DNA of 64,000 nt, taken from contig NZ_QCZK02000061.1 of the NCBI RefSeq assembly GCF_003347595.2, positions 62,001-126,000 of the forward strand, written 5' to 3'. This document shows positions 23,942 to 32,005 of the stretch, in pieces; positions within the stretch are counted from its first letter, which is position 1, and each line of letters begins with the position of its first letter. The translations under genes were made by a program, and so were the position numbers. Below the pieces are notes generated by a model. That model saw nothing but the letters and a program-made list of their open reading frames with translations, was not told where the DNA came from and searched no databases. The DNA comes from Botryobacter ruber (GTDB lineage Bacteria; Bacteroidota; Bacteroidia; Cytophagales; Hymenobacteraceae).

Positions 23942-24886
23942 TTATCTGAAATCAATTTTAGCTTTTTCGTATATCCGCCAGCCGTTGTCTGTTTTTTCGA
24001 GCACGCCATCTTCCTGGTGTACTACCTGGCTCACTTTCCGGTTCGATGGTTTGGCAAACGAGAACGCATTTTCCAGCCTATCAATGCCCTGCGCAATTAC
24101 AAAGGCGTGGTTGCCGCCCATGTTGAAGCGGTAGCGGGTCATGTTGCTCTTGCCGTAGGCAGGCATGTCTACTTCCAGGTAGCTGTCGGAGTCGGGCTGT
24201 ACCTGGAGCTGGTGCTGGCGGATAATGCCGTCTTCGGGAATAATGGCGTATTTCCGTTCGGCATAGGTTTCTTCCTGCTGCACTGGTGGTGGTGTTGGCT
24301 CCTGCTCCACCGTTTCGAACTCGAGCAGGTGGTCTGTTTCCAGTTGCATTTCCAGCGGCATATTCTCTGGGTTCAGCTGCTCTTCGTGGCGGGGCTTCTC
24401 CTGTTCCGGCTGTTGTCTTTCCATAGGTTCGTTTCGTCTTCGGTTTTCTTTTTTCTTTTTAGGCTGCTGTTCCTGCAGATTAGGCTGCTGCCCTTGCTGC
24501 CGCTGTTCTTTTGGCTGCCGTGGCTGGTTCTGATTCGGTTGCTGCCTTTGCTCCCTGGGCTGTTGCTGGTCCCTTGCTTGCTGCTGCTCCCTGGACTGGC
24601 GCTGTTCCTTCGGGGGCCGCTGCTGTTGTGGTTGCTGCCGTTGTTCTTTTGGCTCCCGCACCTGTGCTACCGGCTCATTTACGGCTGACGAGCGACCTTC
24701 CCGTTTACCGCTGGTTCGGTTGCCGGTGCTGCTATTAAAATTTGGCAACTTGTGCTCCAGCATCCTGTTCATTTCTTTTAGTTTTTCTATCCGGGCTACC
24801 AGAATGTTATGAAAGGTATAGACCCTGAATATGGCAAACAACGCGATCAGCAGCGCCACAATGGCTATAATAAATGCGTAATCCAT
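23942..24886 (-). CDS. Membrane-anchored Gln/Arg/Pro-rich linker protein
   Basis: I know of no family for this 314-residue protein. Residues 2 to 25 (DYAFIIAIVALLIALFAIFR) form a single N-terminal membrane helix, followed by a short coiled coil (VARIEKLKEMNRMLEHKL). Residues about 65 to 185 are a low-complexity region of Q, R, E and P (EQRQQPQQQRPPKEQRQSRE and similar). The last 110 residues look folded and beta-rich (ERKYAIIPEDGIIRQHQL, MTRYRFNMGGNHAFVIAQGI, TDNGWRIYEKAKIDF). It lies in the same minus-strand run as the actin-like and MotA-like genes, 9 bp before the latter. A role as flexible tether between membrane and cytoplasmic partners is an inference. Confidence 0.8.
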   Translation of the reverse strand: MDYAFIIAIVALLIALFAIFRVYTFHNILVARIEKLKEMNRMLEHKLPNFNSSTGNRTSGKREGRSSAVNEPVAQVREPKEQRQQPQQQRPPKEQRQSREQQQARDQQQPREQRQQPNQNQPRQPKEQRQQGQQPNLQEQQPKKKKENRRRNEPMERQQPEQEKPRHEEQLNPENMPLEMQLETDHLLEFETVEQEPTPPPVQQEETYAERKYAIIPEDGIIRQHQLQVQPDSDSYLEVDMPAYGKSNMTRYRFNMGGNHAFVIAQGIDRLENAFSFAKPSNRKVSQVVHQEDGVLEKTDNGWRIYEKAKIDFR

Positions 24887-24994
24887 ACAGTGATGTTAGA
24901 TTGAATAAAAGTTTGTTTTTTCTGATGTGTTTGTGGTTTTATGCATGACCGGTTCCAACTATCCCCTGCCCCCTCCTTGTTCCCTTTGCTTCTT

Positions 24995-25112
24995 CGGATT
25001 TATAAATCCGTAGGAAAGCTGTTGCGTGTCTCCGGACCCGCGTGTACCGGCTGTTGAAACACGAGGATTTGGAAATCCTCTACAGTTACCTTTCGGATTA
25101 AAAAATCCGAAA
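24995..25112. repeat. Cluster of three palindromes inside the cytomotive run
   Basis: CGGATTTATAAATCCG (24995), GAGGATTTGGAAATCCTC (25063) and TTTCGGATT/AATCCGAAA (25092-25112) lie in the 270-bp gap between the actin-like and Gln-rich genes. They could slow transcription or mark RNA processing sites within the run. Confidence 0.6.
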
Positions 25113-25156
25113 AAGCGCGAAGTGGTTCAGGAGGAGGCAGGGATGGTTGGTGCTGC

Positions 25157-28100
25157 CTACGCCATAGAACTTACATTTGCCTGCTGCCGGTACAGCTCCT
25201 TGGATAATAAGTAGAGCGACTGCTTGAGCGGCATAAAGAACATCGTTTCGTGCAGCGGTTCCCGGTCCGAAAGGCCGCGCAGGGTATCTTCCAGCACCAT
25301 CGTCAGGCTGTCCTGCATGTTGTTTTTCAGGAACTCCAGCTCCCGGATCGGATCTACCTCCACACCCATCGAGCGCATGAGCGGCGACACATCATCGTCG
25401 TCGAGCAGCAGTTCCAGGCAAGCCATTACGTTGTCTATTACCTCCTGCCGCAGCATGGTGGTTATCTGGGTTTTGTTTACCGTTTTGAGAGCATCTTCGC
25501 CTGCTGCACCGGTTGGTTTGATGATCGGAATGTTCGTCAGGTCGTTCAGGTCGGCTCCTTCCAGCGCCATGGCGCCGCCGTTGGCTGTTACCTGTTTCGG
25601 GTTGTCGACCAGCACGAGCTTGAAGTTAGCCGGCGGCTCCTGCCCTGTCACCTTCTTAAAGATGGTTTTGGCATAGCGTTCCACGTTCGACAGGTTATTG
25701 CCCGCGCTCAGCAGTTTAATGTACAAGCTACCCTGCCCGCTGAAGCAGATGTAACGCGGTGTCTGCACGCCGAGCTGCTGCACCAGCTGCGCCAGGTGGT
25801 ACATCAGGGCTCCGAAGTGCAGGTAGAACATCAGCCGAAGCTGCCGTGCCTGCAGCAGTTGGTTGCTGTAGTTCAGTTCTTTGTCGTAGCTAAACAACAA
25901 CGAAGAAATATCCGCAGAGCTGAAGTCAGGGTTGTCGAGGGCGGTTTCGAGGAACTTCTTGTACTCCTTGCCCTCCTCCGTCAGCGGGATGCGCAGCACA
26001 TGCTCCACCCCATACTGCAGCAGACCGTTATCTTTGTTTGTCTTCACGGTAGCAAAGCCATCGCCCCACAAATCGTTTCCGGCAAAGCGGAAGGAGGAGC
26101 TGTGCGACGGCTTACGGTTGGTGAACAGCAGCACGTCGGTCGTTCCACCGCCAATGTCTACGTTTATCAGGTTCTCATCCTGGCTCGGCACCACGGCACC
26201 CGTGCGCGACAGGAAGTAGAACGGCGCCACCGATTCGGTGATGCACACGGTTGTTCTGCCGTTTTTGAACACGTTGTTGTACACGCCGTCCCACACGTTC
26301 TGGAACATGTTGCGCGAATATTCATCGAAGCTCAGCGGGGCGAACCACACAATTTTGGTACTGCCGACGTTGCCGTTGTTCAATGCCACCTTGTTTTTGA
26401 TCAGCAGCATAATTTCGGTGAAGAAAGCCTCGATGCGGCGCTTGCCGGTGCTGGTGAGGGTTTCGCTCCACTTCAGGTCGGTATGATACGTCTGCTTGTA
26501 CTGGTCCTGGTGTGTACCTTCGGTGTTGATCGAGAAGCCGATGTTGATGTTGCCAAACAGGCTCGGAATCTGGTTTTCAAAATCGATGGTTTCGCAGGTG
26601 GCCGTGCGGGTCGGGAAGGAGTAGAGCGAATCGCCGGCCCCGATGATGAGCGGGATAAACTCCCGCCGCAGCAACGTTTCCACGGCAAACAACCTGCCGA
26701 AGCCGCGTTTGTGAAAGCGCTGGTAATCCGTTAATGCCGGGTCGTCAGATGGTTTGTTGAGCATCACCAGCTGCTGGTCCTGGGCTGTAATGGAAAATTC
26801 CTTAGGCGCCTGGTTAGAGCCGGCAGTGTAGGCGATGTGGGTATTGGAGGTACCAAAGTCCACGGCAAAGGTGAAGTTCTGGATGCCCTGCTGCACTTCC
26901 TGGAACTTAGGCACCAGCAGCGCCTTGCCCGTGCGGTCTGCCCCGGCATGCGTCAGCTCGGCAAAGTCGAAGTGTGTGCCTTTTATTTCATAGTAGGTGC
27001 TGCCTGCACTGCTGTTGCTCTTCTTGGTACGCTGCTGTGCCGTAGCCGAGATAACACCGCCGCTTGCGCCCAGTTCCTTGCCTCCTGCAAAGAACGTTAG
27101 CGTGTGGTTGCGGTTTACCAGCAGCGGGTCGATGTCCTCGTCCACCAGCATCACCTTGTAAAAGTCGTTGTACGCTGGCGCATCGGTAAACTTATAAAAC
27201 GGAAACACGCCCAGTCCGATTCTCGACTTCAGGATGTGGCCTTTCTCGGGAATTACGTCGCCGTTGGCATCTTTGGAGTTGAGCGGATTGTCGTAGTAGC
27301 TGCGCTCGTACACCACATTGCCTTTCTCGGTAGGCACCTGCAGCGTCACACGCACATGGTTCACGTCGATGTGGAAGGTCAGGTGGTTGGCCAGGTCCTC
27401 CGGGCGGAAGAAGCGGAAGTACAGGCTCGTAACCGGCAGCAGGTAATTGAAATGCTTCTCCGTTACCCCCGGCTGGTATACCACGGTGCCGCTGTAGAAA
27501 CGGTCGGTGTTCACTTCGTACGGGACCTGGATGATGCTTTCCTGCAGCAGGTCGTTGAGGGTGAGGTATGGGTAATTAAAACCCACGCCCGGCAGCGAAC
27601 GGTTTTCCAGCGGTTTGCTGTCAGAGTAGTCCACGACGGTGTTGGCAGGCCAGGCCAGGTTGTTAACATACTTCACGTTCGGCGCCAGTCGCAGCTCTGG
27701 CTTGAGCACAATCGGGCGGTCGCCGTTGAACGCCGGGTTGGTGGGTCGGAGGAAGAGGTCGCTGCTGGAGACGGCGGTCTGCTCTTTCTTAATCAGGAAA
27801 GGCAGGTGCCCCACGTGCACCGGGTTCTGCTGGTAATCCACGAGCGGCAGGTACTCCGCAGCAATGGCATGCTGCCCCACGGCACCCGACATGCTGATGC
27901 TCTTGAGCAGCGTTTCGTCCAGGGCGTTGTACACGGCAGGGAACGCCTGTATAAAGGCCGGATTCGACACAAACAGCTTGTGCACATATTCCCGGAAGTC
28001 CCGCTCCCGGTCGTTCAGCGACACATAATTGTTATCGAAGTACGTGCCCACATTCTGCGCCCGGTTGATGCCCAGCGGCTGCACGTTGGGCGACACGAAC

Positions 28101-28612
28101 AGGAAGGTGAGCGGCGAGGTGCCGCCCAGCAGCTGCATCTGCTTATCGCCGTAGTTATTCGTGCTTTCGAAGTAGAACAAAAACAAATCTTCGATGCCCT
28201 GGAAGCGGCTGTCGTTCATGAACAGCTCCAGCGTCTTGCCCAGCAGCGCCGTTCCCGGGTTGGCCTGCATCGCCCCCAGCTGCTGGTGTTTGTTCCAGCG
28301 CCGGACAATTACTTTGTTGCCGGCCTGGGCATAGCTCTGCTGGTTGTAGAGCAGCTCCCACAAATCCCAGAAGTGCGTCACCATTTTGTGGTAGATGCTG
28401 TTGGTGCCCGCCACCCCCTGCTTCACGAAATGGAAAGCCGTTTCGAAGAGGTGCATGCGGGCAAAGGGCGTGGGAATAGAGGCATTTATCTTGACAGCCC
28501 TGCCCCCGGCGCCATCCACTATATCTTTTATCTCGGTACTGGTTATCTGACCGGTCTTGGACCAGCCTTCTACGTTTGACCCTGTTTTATGAAGACGAAG
28601 TACTTTCGGCAT
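25157..28612 (-). CDS. Large protein with C-terminal actin/Hsp70-like ATPase domain
   Basis: At 1151 residues this is the largest protein in the window. Residues about 580 to 1060 carry an actin/Hsp70-type nucleotide-binding fold: phosphate-1 loop FAVDFGTSNTHIAYT at about residue 582, phosphate-2 loop NLINVDIGGGTTDVLLF at about residue 815, and adenosine motif ICFSGQGSLYIKLL at about residue 955. The spacing is much wider than in DnaK or MreB, so insertions are present. Residues 1 to about 575 match nothing I recognise; they are rich in aromatic and Asn/Gln residues and include strand-rich parts (HLTFHIDVNHVRVTLQV). The C-terminal 90 residues are helical. No signal peptide is present. ATP-driven assembly or chaperone-like remodelling is the natural inference. 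A distant relation to SrfB-type Hsp70-like proteins should be tested. Confidence 0.82.
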   Translation of the reverse strand: MPKVLRLHKTGSNVEGWSKTGQITSTEIKDIVDGAGGRAVKINASIPTPFARMHLFETAFHFVKQGVAGTNSIYHKMVTHFWDLWELLYNQQSYAQAGNKVIVRRWNKHQQLGAMQANPGTALLGKTLELFMNDSRFQGIEDLFLFYFESTNNYGDKQMQLLGGTSPLTFLFVSPNVQPLGINRAQNVGTYFDNNYVSLNDRERDFREYVHKLFVSNPAFIQAFPAVYNALDETLLKSISMSGAVGQHAIAAEYLPLVDYQQNPVHVGHLPFLIKKEQTAVSSSDLFLRPTNPAFNGDRPIVLKPELRLAPNVKYVNNLAWPANTVVDYSDSKPLENRSLPGVGFNYPYLTLNDLLQESIIQVPYEVNTDRFYSGTVVYQPGVTEKHFNYLLPVTSLYFRFFRPEDLANHLTFHIDVNHVRVTLQVPTEKGNVVYERSYYDNPLNSKDANGDVIPEKGHILKSRIGLGVFPFYKFTDAPAYNDFYKVMLVDEDIDPLLVNRNHTLTFFAGGKELGASGGVISATAQQRTKKSNSSAGSTYYEIKGTHFDFAELTHAGADRTGKALLVPKFQEVQQGIQNFTFAVDFGTSNTHIAYTAGSNQAPKEFSITAQDQQLVMLNKPSDDPALTDYQRFHKRGFGRLFAVETLLRREFIPLIIGAGDSLYSFPTRTATCETIDFENQIPSLFGNINIGFSINTEGTHQDQYKQTYHTDLKWSETLTSTGKRRIEAFFTEIMLLIKNKVALNNGNVGSTKIVWFAPLSFDEYSRNMFQNVWDGVYNNVFKNGRTTVCITESVAPFYFLSRTGAVVPSQDENLINVDIGGGTTDVLLFTNRKPSHSSSFRFAGNDLWGDGFATVKTNKDNGLLQYGVEHVLRIPLTEEGKEYKKFLETALDNPDFSSADISSLLFSYDKELNYSNQLLQARQLRLMFYLHFGALMYHLAQLVQQLGVQTPRYICFSGQGSLYIKLLSAGNNLSNVERYAKTIFKKVTGQEPPANFKLVLVDNPKQVTANGGAMALEGADLNDLTNIPIIKPTGAAGEDALKTVNKTQITTMLRQEVIDNVMACLELLLDDDDVSPLMRSMGVEVDPIRELEFLKNNMQDSLTMVLEDTLRGLSDREPLHETMFFMPLKQSLYLLSKELYRQQANVSSMA

Positions 28613-28680
28613 AGTTAAGTTTGTTTGTTGAAAAAAGTTTGCTGTTGCGCATCTGATGCTCTCCGCAACAGCGTTTTAAA

Positions 28681-28764
28681 AGACCTCGCAGTGTGCGCAG
28701 CTCCTGCGAGTGTCTGACAGCAGTTGGCCCGACACTCGCAGGAGCTGCGCACACTGCGAGGTCT
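28681..28764. repeat. Perfect 34-bp-arm inverted repeat
   Basis: AGACCTCGCAGTGTGCGCAG and the following 14 bases pair perfectly with 28731-28764 around a 16-base loop. It lies in the 169-bp gap between the tubulin-like and actin-like genes. There is no T tract, so it is not a standard terminator. Confidence 0.8.
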
Positions 28765-28781
28765 TCTGACCGGCTTCTTGC

Positions 28782-30233
28782 TTACGCATACTTCAGCTTC
28801 TCCTCTACCAGCTTATCTGTCGCTACTTCAAAGGCCTGAATCGTTGCCCGGAAAGCATCGCGGTCGGAAATGGATTCGGAGGCGCGGTTTAGTTCTTTTA
28901 CGAAGGAGCCCTGGTGGATGCCTTTGTTCAGGAAACCTGTCTCTATTTGCTTGTCGGCTACCATGCGGTTGAAGTCGCTTTCGCTCACGTTGAGGGCGGC
29001 GAAGGTGCGCTCTTTGCGGCCCAGCTCCCGCAGCCACGACTGATAGCCGTAATCCGGGTGCTTCAGGAATTTGTCCAGCTCTTTAAAAATAGGTTCGTTG
29101 CGGATGGCGCCCATCAGGTCTACTCCACGGGCATAGGCGGCCTGTGCATCGTCGGGTACGTGTTGCGTGTAGTAGCGTTCAAAGTAGTGGAAACGGATAA
29201 GCTGTTTCGCTATCCGGTCGCGTGTTTCCTGGTCGAGGTGTGTAAACTGCACCTGGTCCACATCTTCCCGCAGCCCGAATTCATGGTACACTTCGTTGCT
29301 GATGAGGTCGTTGTCGGTGTAGTCCATGAAGTCGACAATGGCCAGTGCGCTTAGCAGTTCTACCAGGTGGGCATCGTTTTTCTGACTGGCCCGGCCCGGG
29401 TTATTCTCCAGCGGCTTGTCCGGCGTGTCGCCCATATAGTACACCGCGTTGATGCCGTTCAGGTGGTGCTGGTAGTACGAGAGCGCATCCTTGGCTTTGG
29501 TGGTGAAGGTGTTGGAGTCGATAAAATCGGCTTCTACGCCAGCGGCCGGCTGCTCGAGCGAGAAGTACGGCAGCACCACCATGGCGCCTGTCAGTGCGGA
29601 GTTCAGGCTGGCGGCGTTGGGTAGCCCGATGCGCGAATCTTTAAAGTTCTTGAGCAGCAGCGGGAACCCGGCAGCGCCTGTGCCGCCAAAAATGGAGCTC
29701 ACAAAGAAGATGCGGTCGCCGGCCTGGAAATTGGAGGCGAAAAAGCGCATCTCCGGCGATTCGATTATTTCGTTCAGCACCACGCTGCCCACATTCGGAC
29801 TACCCCGGAAGCCGACGTCGAGGCTGTTGCTCAGGTTTTCTTTCGTAAAAAGCAGGTCTACGAGCGCCTGGCTGTCGATATCGAGCTGGTTGTAGCCCAC
29901 GTGGTCTTTAAACGGTTTGTTGATGCCGCCAAAGTCGTACACGAAGCTGTCGCGGATTTTGGAAGAGCCGTCGCCGGCGATGCTGGAGAGGGTGCTGATG
30001 TCGGTGTGAAAGAAGCCTTCGTCGCGCCTGCCCAGCTTATCGTGGATTTGTTTATAGGTTTTAAGGAGTTCCACGGTGCGGTTCATGTCGCCGTTCTGCG
30101 TGTCGGGGTCGATGATGATGGGAACGATTTTATCGCAATTTTGAATTTTGACACCTGCGGCCATCAACATGACCAGCGAGCGGATTACGCGCGAACCGGT
30201 GCCACCAATTCCGAATACAAAAAGTTTTGCCAT
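28782..30233 (-). CDS. Tubulin/FtsZ-like GTPase (Tubulin_2-like)
   Basis: A 483-residue soluble protein. MAKLFVFGIGGTGSRVIRSL at the N-terminus is a tubulin/FtsZ T1-type loop (GxGGTGSR), and FFVSSIFGGTGAAGFPLLL with FGGTGAAG at residues 182 to 189 matches the tubulin signature GGTGxG that contacts GTP phosphates. Between them VPIIIDPDTQNGDMNRT gives the expected acidic base-contact region. It is much longer than FtsZ, and the C-terminal 250 residues are mostly helical and unmatched. It fits the bacterial Tubulin_2-like group better than cell-division FtsZ. It starts 3 bp after the small membrane gene. GTP-dependent polymerisation is inferred, not shown. Confidence 0.8.
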   Translation of the reverse strand: MAKLFVFGIGGTGSRVIRSLVMLMAAGVKIQNCDKIVPIIIDPDTQNGDMNRTVELLKTYKQIHDKLGRRDEGFFHTDISTLSSIAGDGSSKIRDSFVYDFGGINKPFKDHVGYNQLDIDSQALVDLLFTKENLSNSLDVGFRGSPNVGSVVLNEIIESPEMRFFASNFQAGDRIFFVSSIFGGTGAAGFPLLLKNFKDSRIGLPNAASLNSALTGAMVVLPYFSLEQPAAGVEADFIDSNTFTTKAKDALSYYQHHLNGINAVYYMGDTPDKPLENNPGRASQKNDAHLVELLSALAIVDFMDYTDNDLISNEVYHEFGLREDVDQVQFTHLDQETRDRIAKQLIRFHYFERYYTQHVPDDAQAAYARGVDLMGAIRNEPIFKELDKFLKHPDYGYQSWLRELGRKERTFAALNVSESDFNRMVADKQIETGFLNKGIHQGSFVKELNRASESISDRDAFRATIQAFEVATDKLVEEKLKYA

Positions 30234-30236
30234 AGG

Positions 30237-30650
30237 TTATTTTTTATTAGGCCATTTCATAGGAGTTGTCCAGGCCTGAACAGAACCCCTTTTTAAAAGA
30301 ATAGAGAACAGGAAAAACAGCACCAGGCTGTAAACGGTGTTCACAAACGCAAACATGTAGGTGTAAGAGTGCGTCTCGATGCCGTTGTTGTTTACCTGGA
30401 TAAGCGGAATAGCAAAGGCAATAACAGCATTGATGAGCAGCATGATTACCCAGTGCTGCGTTTTGTAGAAGCCGGTGCTCATAATGCGGTTGAACACATA
30501 ATAATAGAGTATCACCATAGCCAGCGTGATCAGGACCAGTTGCAGCCCCGTGTTCGGGAAAACAACTTCACGGTAGTCGTTGGTAAAGTTGGCGGGCAAG
30601 GGCCTGCCCAGCAGAAGCTCGTAGAGCCCCGAAAAAAACTTTTGAATCAT
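30237..30650 (-). CDS. Small three-helix membrane protein of the cytomotive run
   Basis: A 137-residue integral membrane protein without a recognisable family. Hydrophobic segments are LQLVLITLAMVILYYYVF (about 38 to 55), HWVIMLLINAVIAFAIPLI (about 66 to 84) and YMFAFVNTVYSLVLFFLFSI (about 97 to 117). The N-terminal 35 residues and the last 20 (RGSVQAWTTPMKWPNKK) are polar. It lies 2 bp after the vWA-like lipoprotein gene and 3 bp before the tubulin-like gene, which is strong evidence of one operon. It may anchor the cytoplasmic tubulin-like protein to the inner membrane. Confidence 0.82.
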   Translation of the reverse strand: MIQKFFSGLYELLLGRPLPANFTNDYREVVFPNTGLQLVLITLAMVILYYYVFNRIMSTGFYKTQHWVIMLLINAVIAFAIPLIQVNNNGIETHSYTYMFAFVNTVYSLVLFFLFSILLKRGSVQAWTTPMKWPNKK

Positions 30651-30652
30651 GC

Positions 30653-32005
30653 TTAGTCTGCTTTGTTAAACTTGATAGTCACATTAAATAAATAGGTACG
30701 CTGGTCTCTATATAATGCCTGAACCCCGTCAATTATTTTATCGAGCTGGTATGTTTTTTTTGGATCAGCCGCCGGGTTGTTGTCATTATTGGTCGTCCAG
30801 GCGTCAATCCAGGCGGGCTGCACCTGTGGCAACTGCAACGTGATGGTGCCGGAAGTGCCTATCAGCTGGGGTACCTGCAGCCGGAGGAAGTGGGTATACC
30901 GGGCAAGATCGGGAGAAGCACGAACGGCATCGTCGGCAGCTGTTACCGAAACAAGGCTGGCTTTGCAGCCGCTGCCAATTACCTTCAGGTTGCGTTTGAG
31001 GTAGTTTTCCTGCTGCAGCTGCCGGGGCAGCGCACTCAAGTCCAGGCCCAGCGTAAATTCCACCGGGATACTTTTTTCAGGAAGCAGCTTAATGGCCGTA
31101 CAGGGATCGGCGTTGCGGGAGGCGCAATAAACGGTGCCGGCAGGCCGGAACTGGTTCGCCTTGAGGATAGCAGAAAAAGGAACGTCCTTGTAGTCAAAAC
31201 CAAAGTAAGCCTGCTGGGGCGGCAGGTTGCGGAATATGTTTTTGGTAACGGCCAGCACTTCCTGTTGCCTGCCGATCACCCAGATGTAAAAGGGAACTTC
31301 TTCGCCGGTTAAGGTTCGGCTTGTCGCCGGCTTTTTAACAGCAGGATAGTAGTTGCCATAAAAACCGGACGCATCGGCCAGCACGGCAATGGCTAAGCCC
31401 TGCTGTTCCGCCTCCTTTAAGCTGCTCCGGATGTCGGAATCGAGGGATATAAACTGCCCGCGTTTATCCGGATGCGGACCGTGAATGAAATCGGAGATAA
31501 TCACACTAACAGCATTTTGCTTCACCGACTGCTCCAGGGCCGCCTTGAGCAGATCAGGCAGTGGCGTGCCCAGTACGTTGGCCCTGATGCCGCTCACGAC
31601 AGTGCTCTTCATGGTATTATAGGAAACACTGTCCAGCACCGGCTGCCCCTGCTTGTCTTCCCTGGCGAGGTAGTATTTTTTTTCCGCCACATAGCGGCCA
31701 TCCTGTATCTCGGAAATCAGCTTGTTCAGGCGGCTCTGGAAAACAGTAGGTTCTTTGCCGGCTTCGGCAGGCGGCATAAAGCCTTTCATGCCATTGGAAA
31801 TTTCGAGGTACAGGTTCACGTTCACCTTTTCGGGAGCAGGAGTGGCAGCAGGAGCCGCCTTGTCCGCAGCAGGGGGTTGTTCAACCGTAGCAGCAGGTTC
31901 GGTTTCTGCTGCGCTGTTTTCATTTCTTGTATAGCAACCCGACAACACCACGACAACGCATAGCAGCAGGAAGCTGGCGCTACATTTAAACCTTGTTAGG
32001 AGCAT
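30653..32005 (-). CDS. Lipoprotein with degenerate vWA-like N-terminal domain
   Basis: A 450-residue lipoprotein, first gene of the run. The ATG at 32005 gives a signal peptide with lipobox LSGC (Cys 24). Residues 25 to 60 are an Ala/Pro/Glu-rich tether. NLYLEISNGMKGF at about residue 64 resembles the first strand and MIDAS loop of vWA domains (DxSxSMKGF), but the DxSxS metal ligands are replaced by E-I-S-N-G. NAVSVIISDFIHGPHPDKRG near residue 160 matches a later vWA strand. The C-terminal half is beta-rich (PVEFTLGLDLSALPRQL, TSGTITLQLPQVQPAWIDAW). An upstream in-frame extension to 32053 would disrupt the signal and is rejected. It is probably the outer-membrane or periplasmic adhesion part of the complex. 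Confidence 0.8.
   Translation of the reverse strand: MLLTRFKCSASFLLLCVVVVLSGCYTRNENSAAETEPAATVEQPPAADKAAPAATPAPEKVNVNLYLEISNGMKGFMPPAEAGKEPTVFQSRLNKLISEIQDGRYVAEKKYYLAREDKQGQPVLDSVSYNTMKSTVVSGIRANVLGTPLPDLLKAALEQSVKQNAVSVIISDFIHGPHPDKRGQFISLDSDIRSSLKEAEQQGLAIAVLADASGFYGNYYPAVKKPATSRTLTGEEVPFYIWVIGRQQEVLAVTKNIFRNLPPQQAYFGFDYKDVPFSAILKANQFRPAGTVYCASRNADPCTAIKLLPEKSIPVEFTLGLDLSALPRQLQQENYLKRNLKVIGSGCKASLVSVTAADDAVRASPDLARYTHFLRLQVPQLIGTSGTITLQLPQVQPAWIDAWTTNNDNNPAADPKKTYQLDKIIDGVQALYRDQRTYLFNVTIKFNKAD

Noticed and set aside
25250..28579. Long open frames on the plus strand opposite the actin-like gene (25250-26734 and 27104-28579)
   Set aside because: They are antisense to a gene with clear ATPase motifs, have odd His/Val/Arg-rich composition, and show no domains. 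GC-rich codon bias creates them.
28782..30233. Cell-division FtsZ
   Set aside because: The protein is longer, its GTP loops deviate from FtsZ (FGGTGAAG), there is no C-terminal FtsA-binding tail, and no division genes are adjacent.
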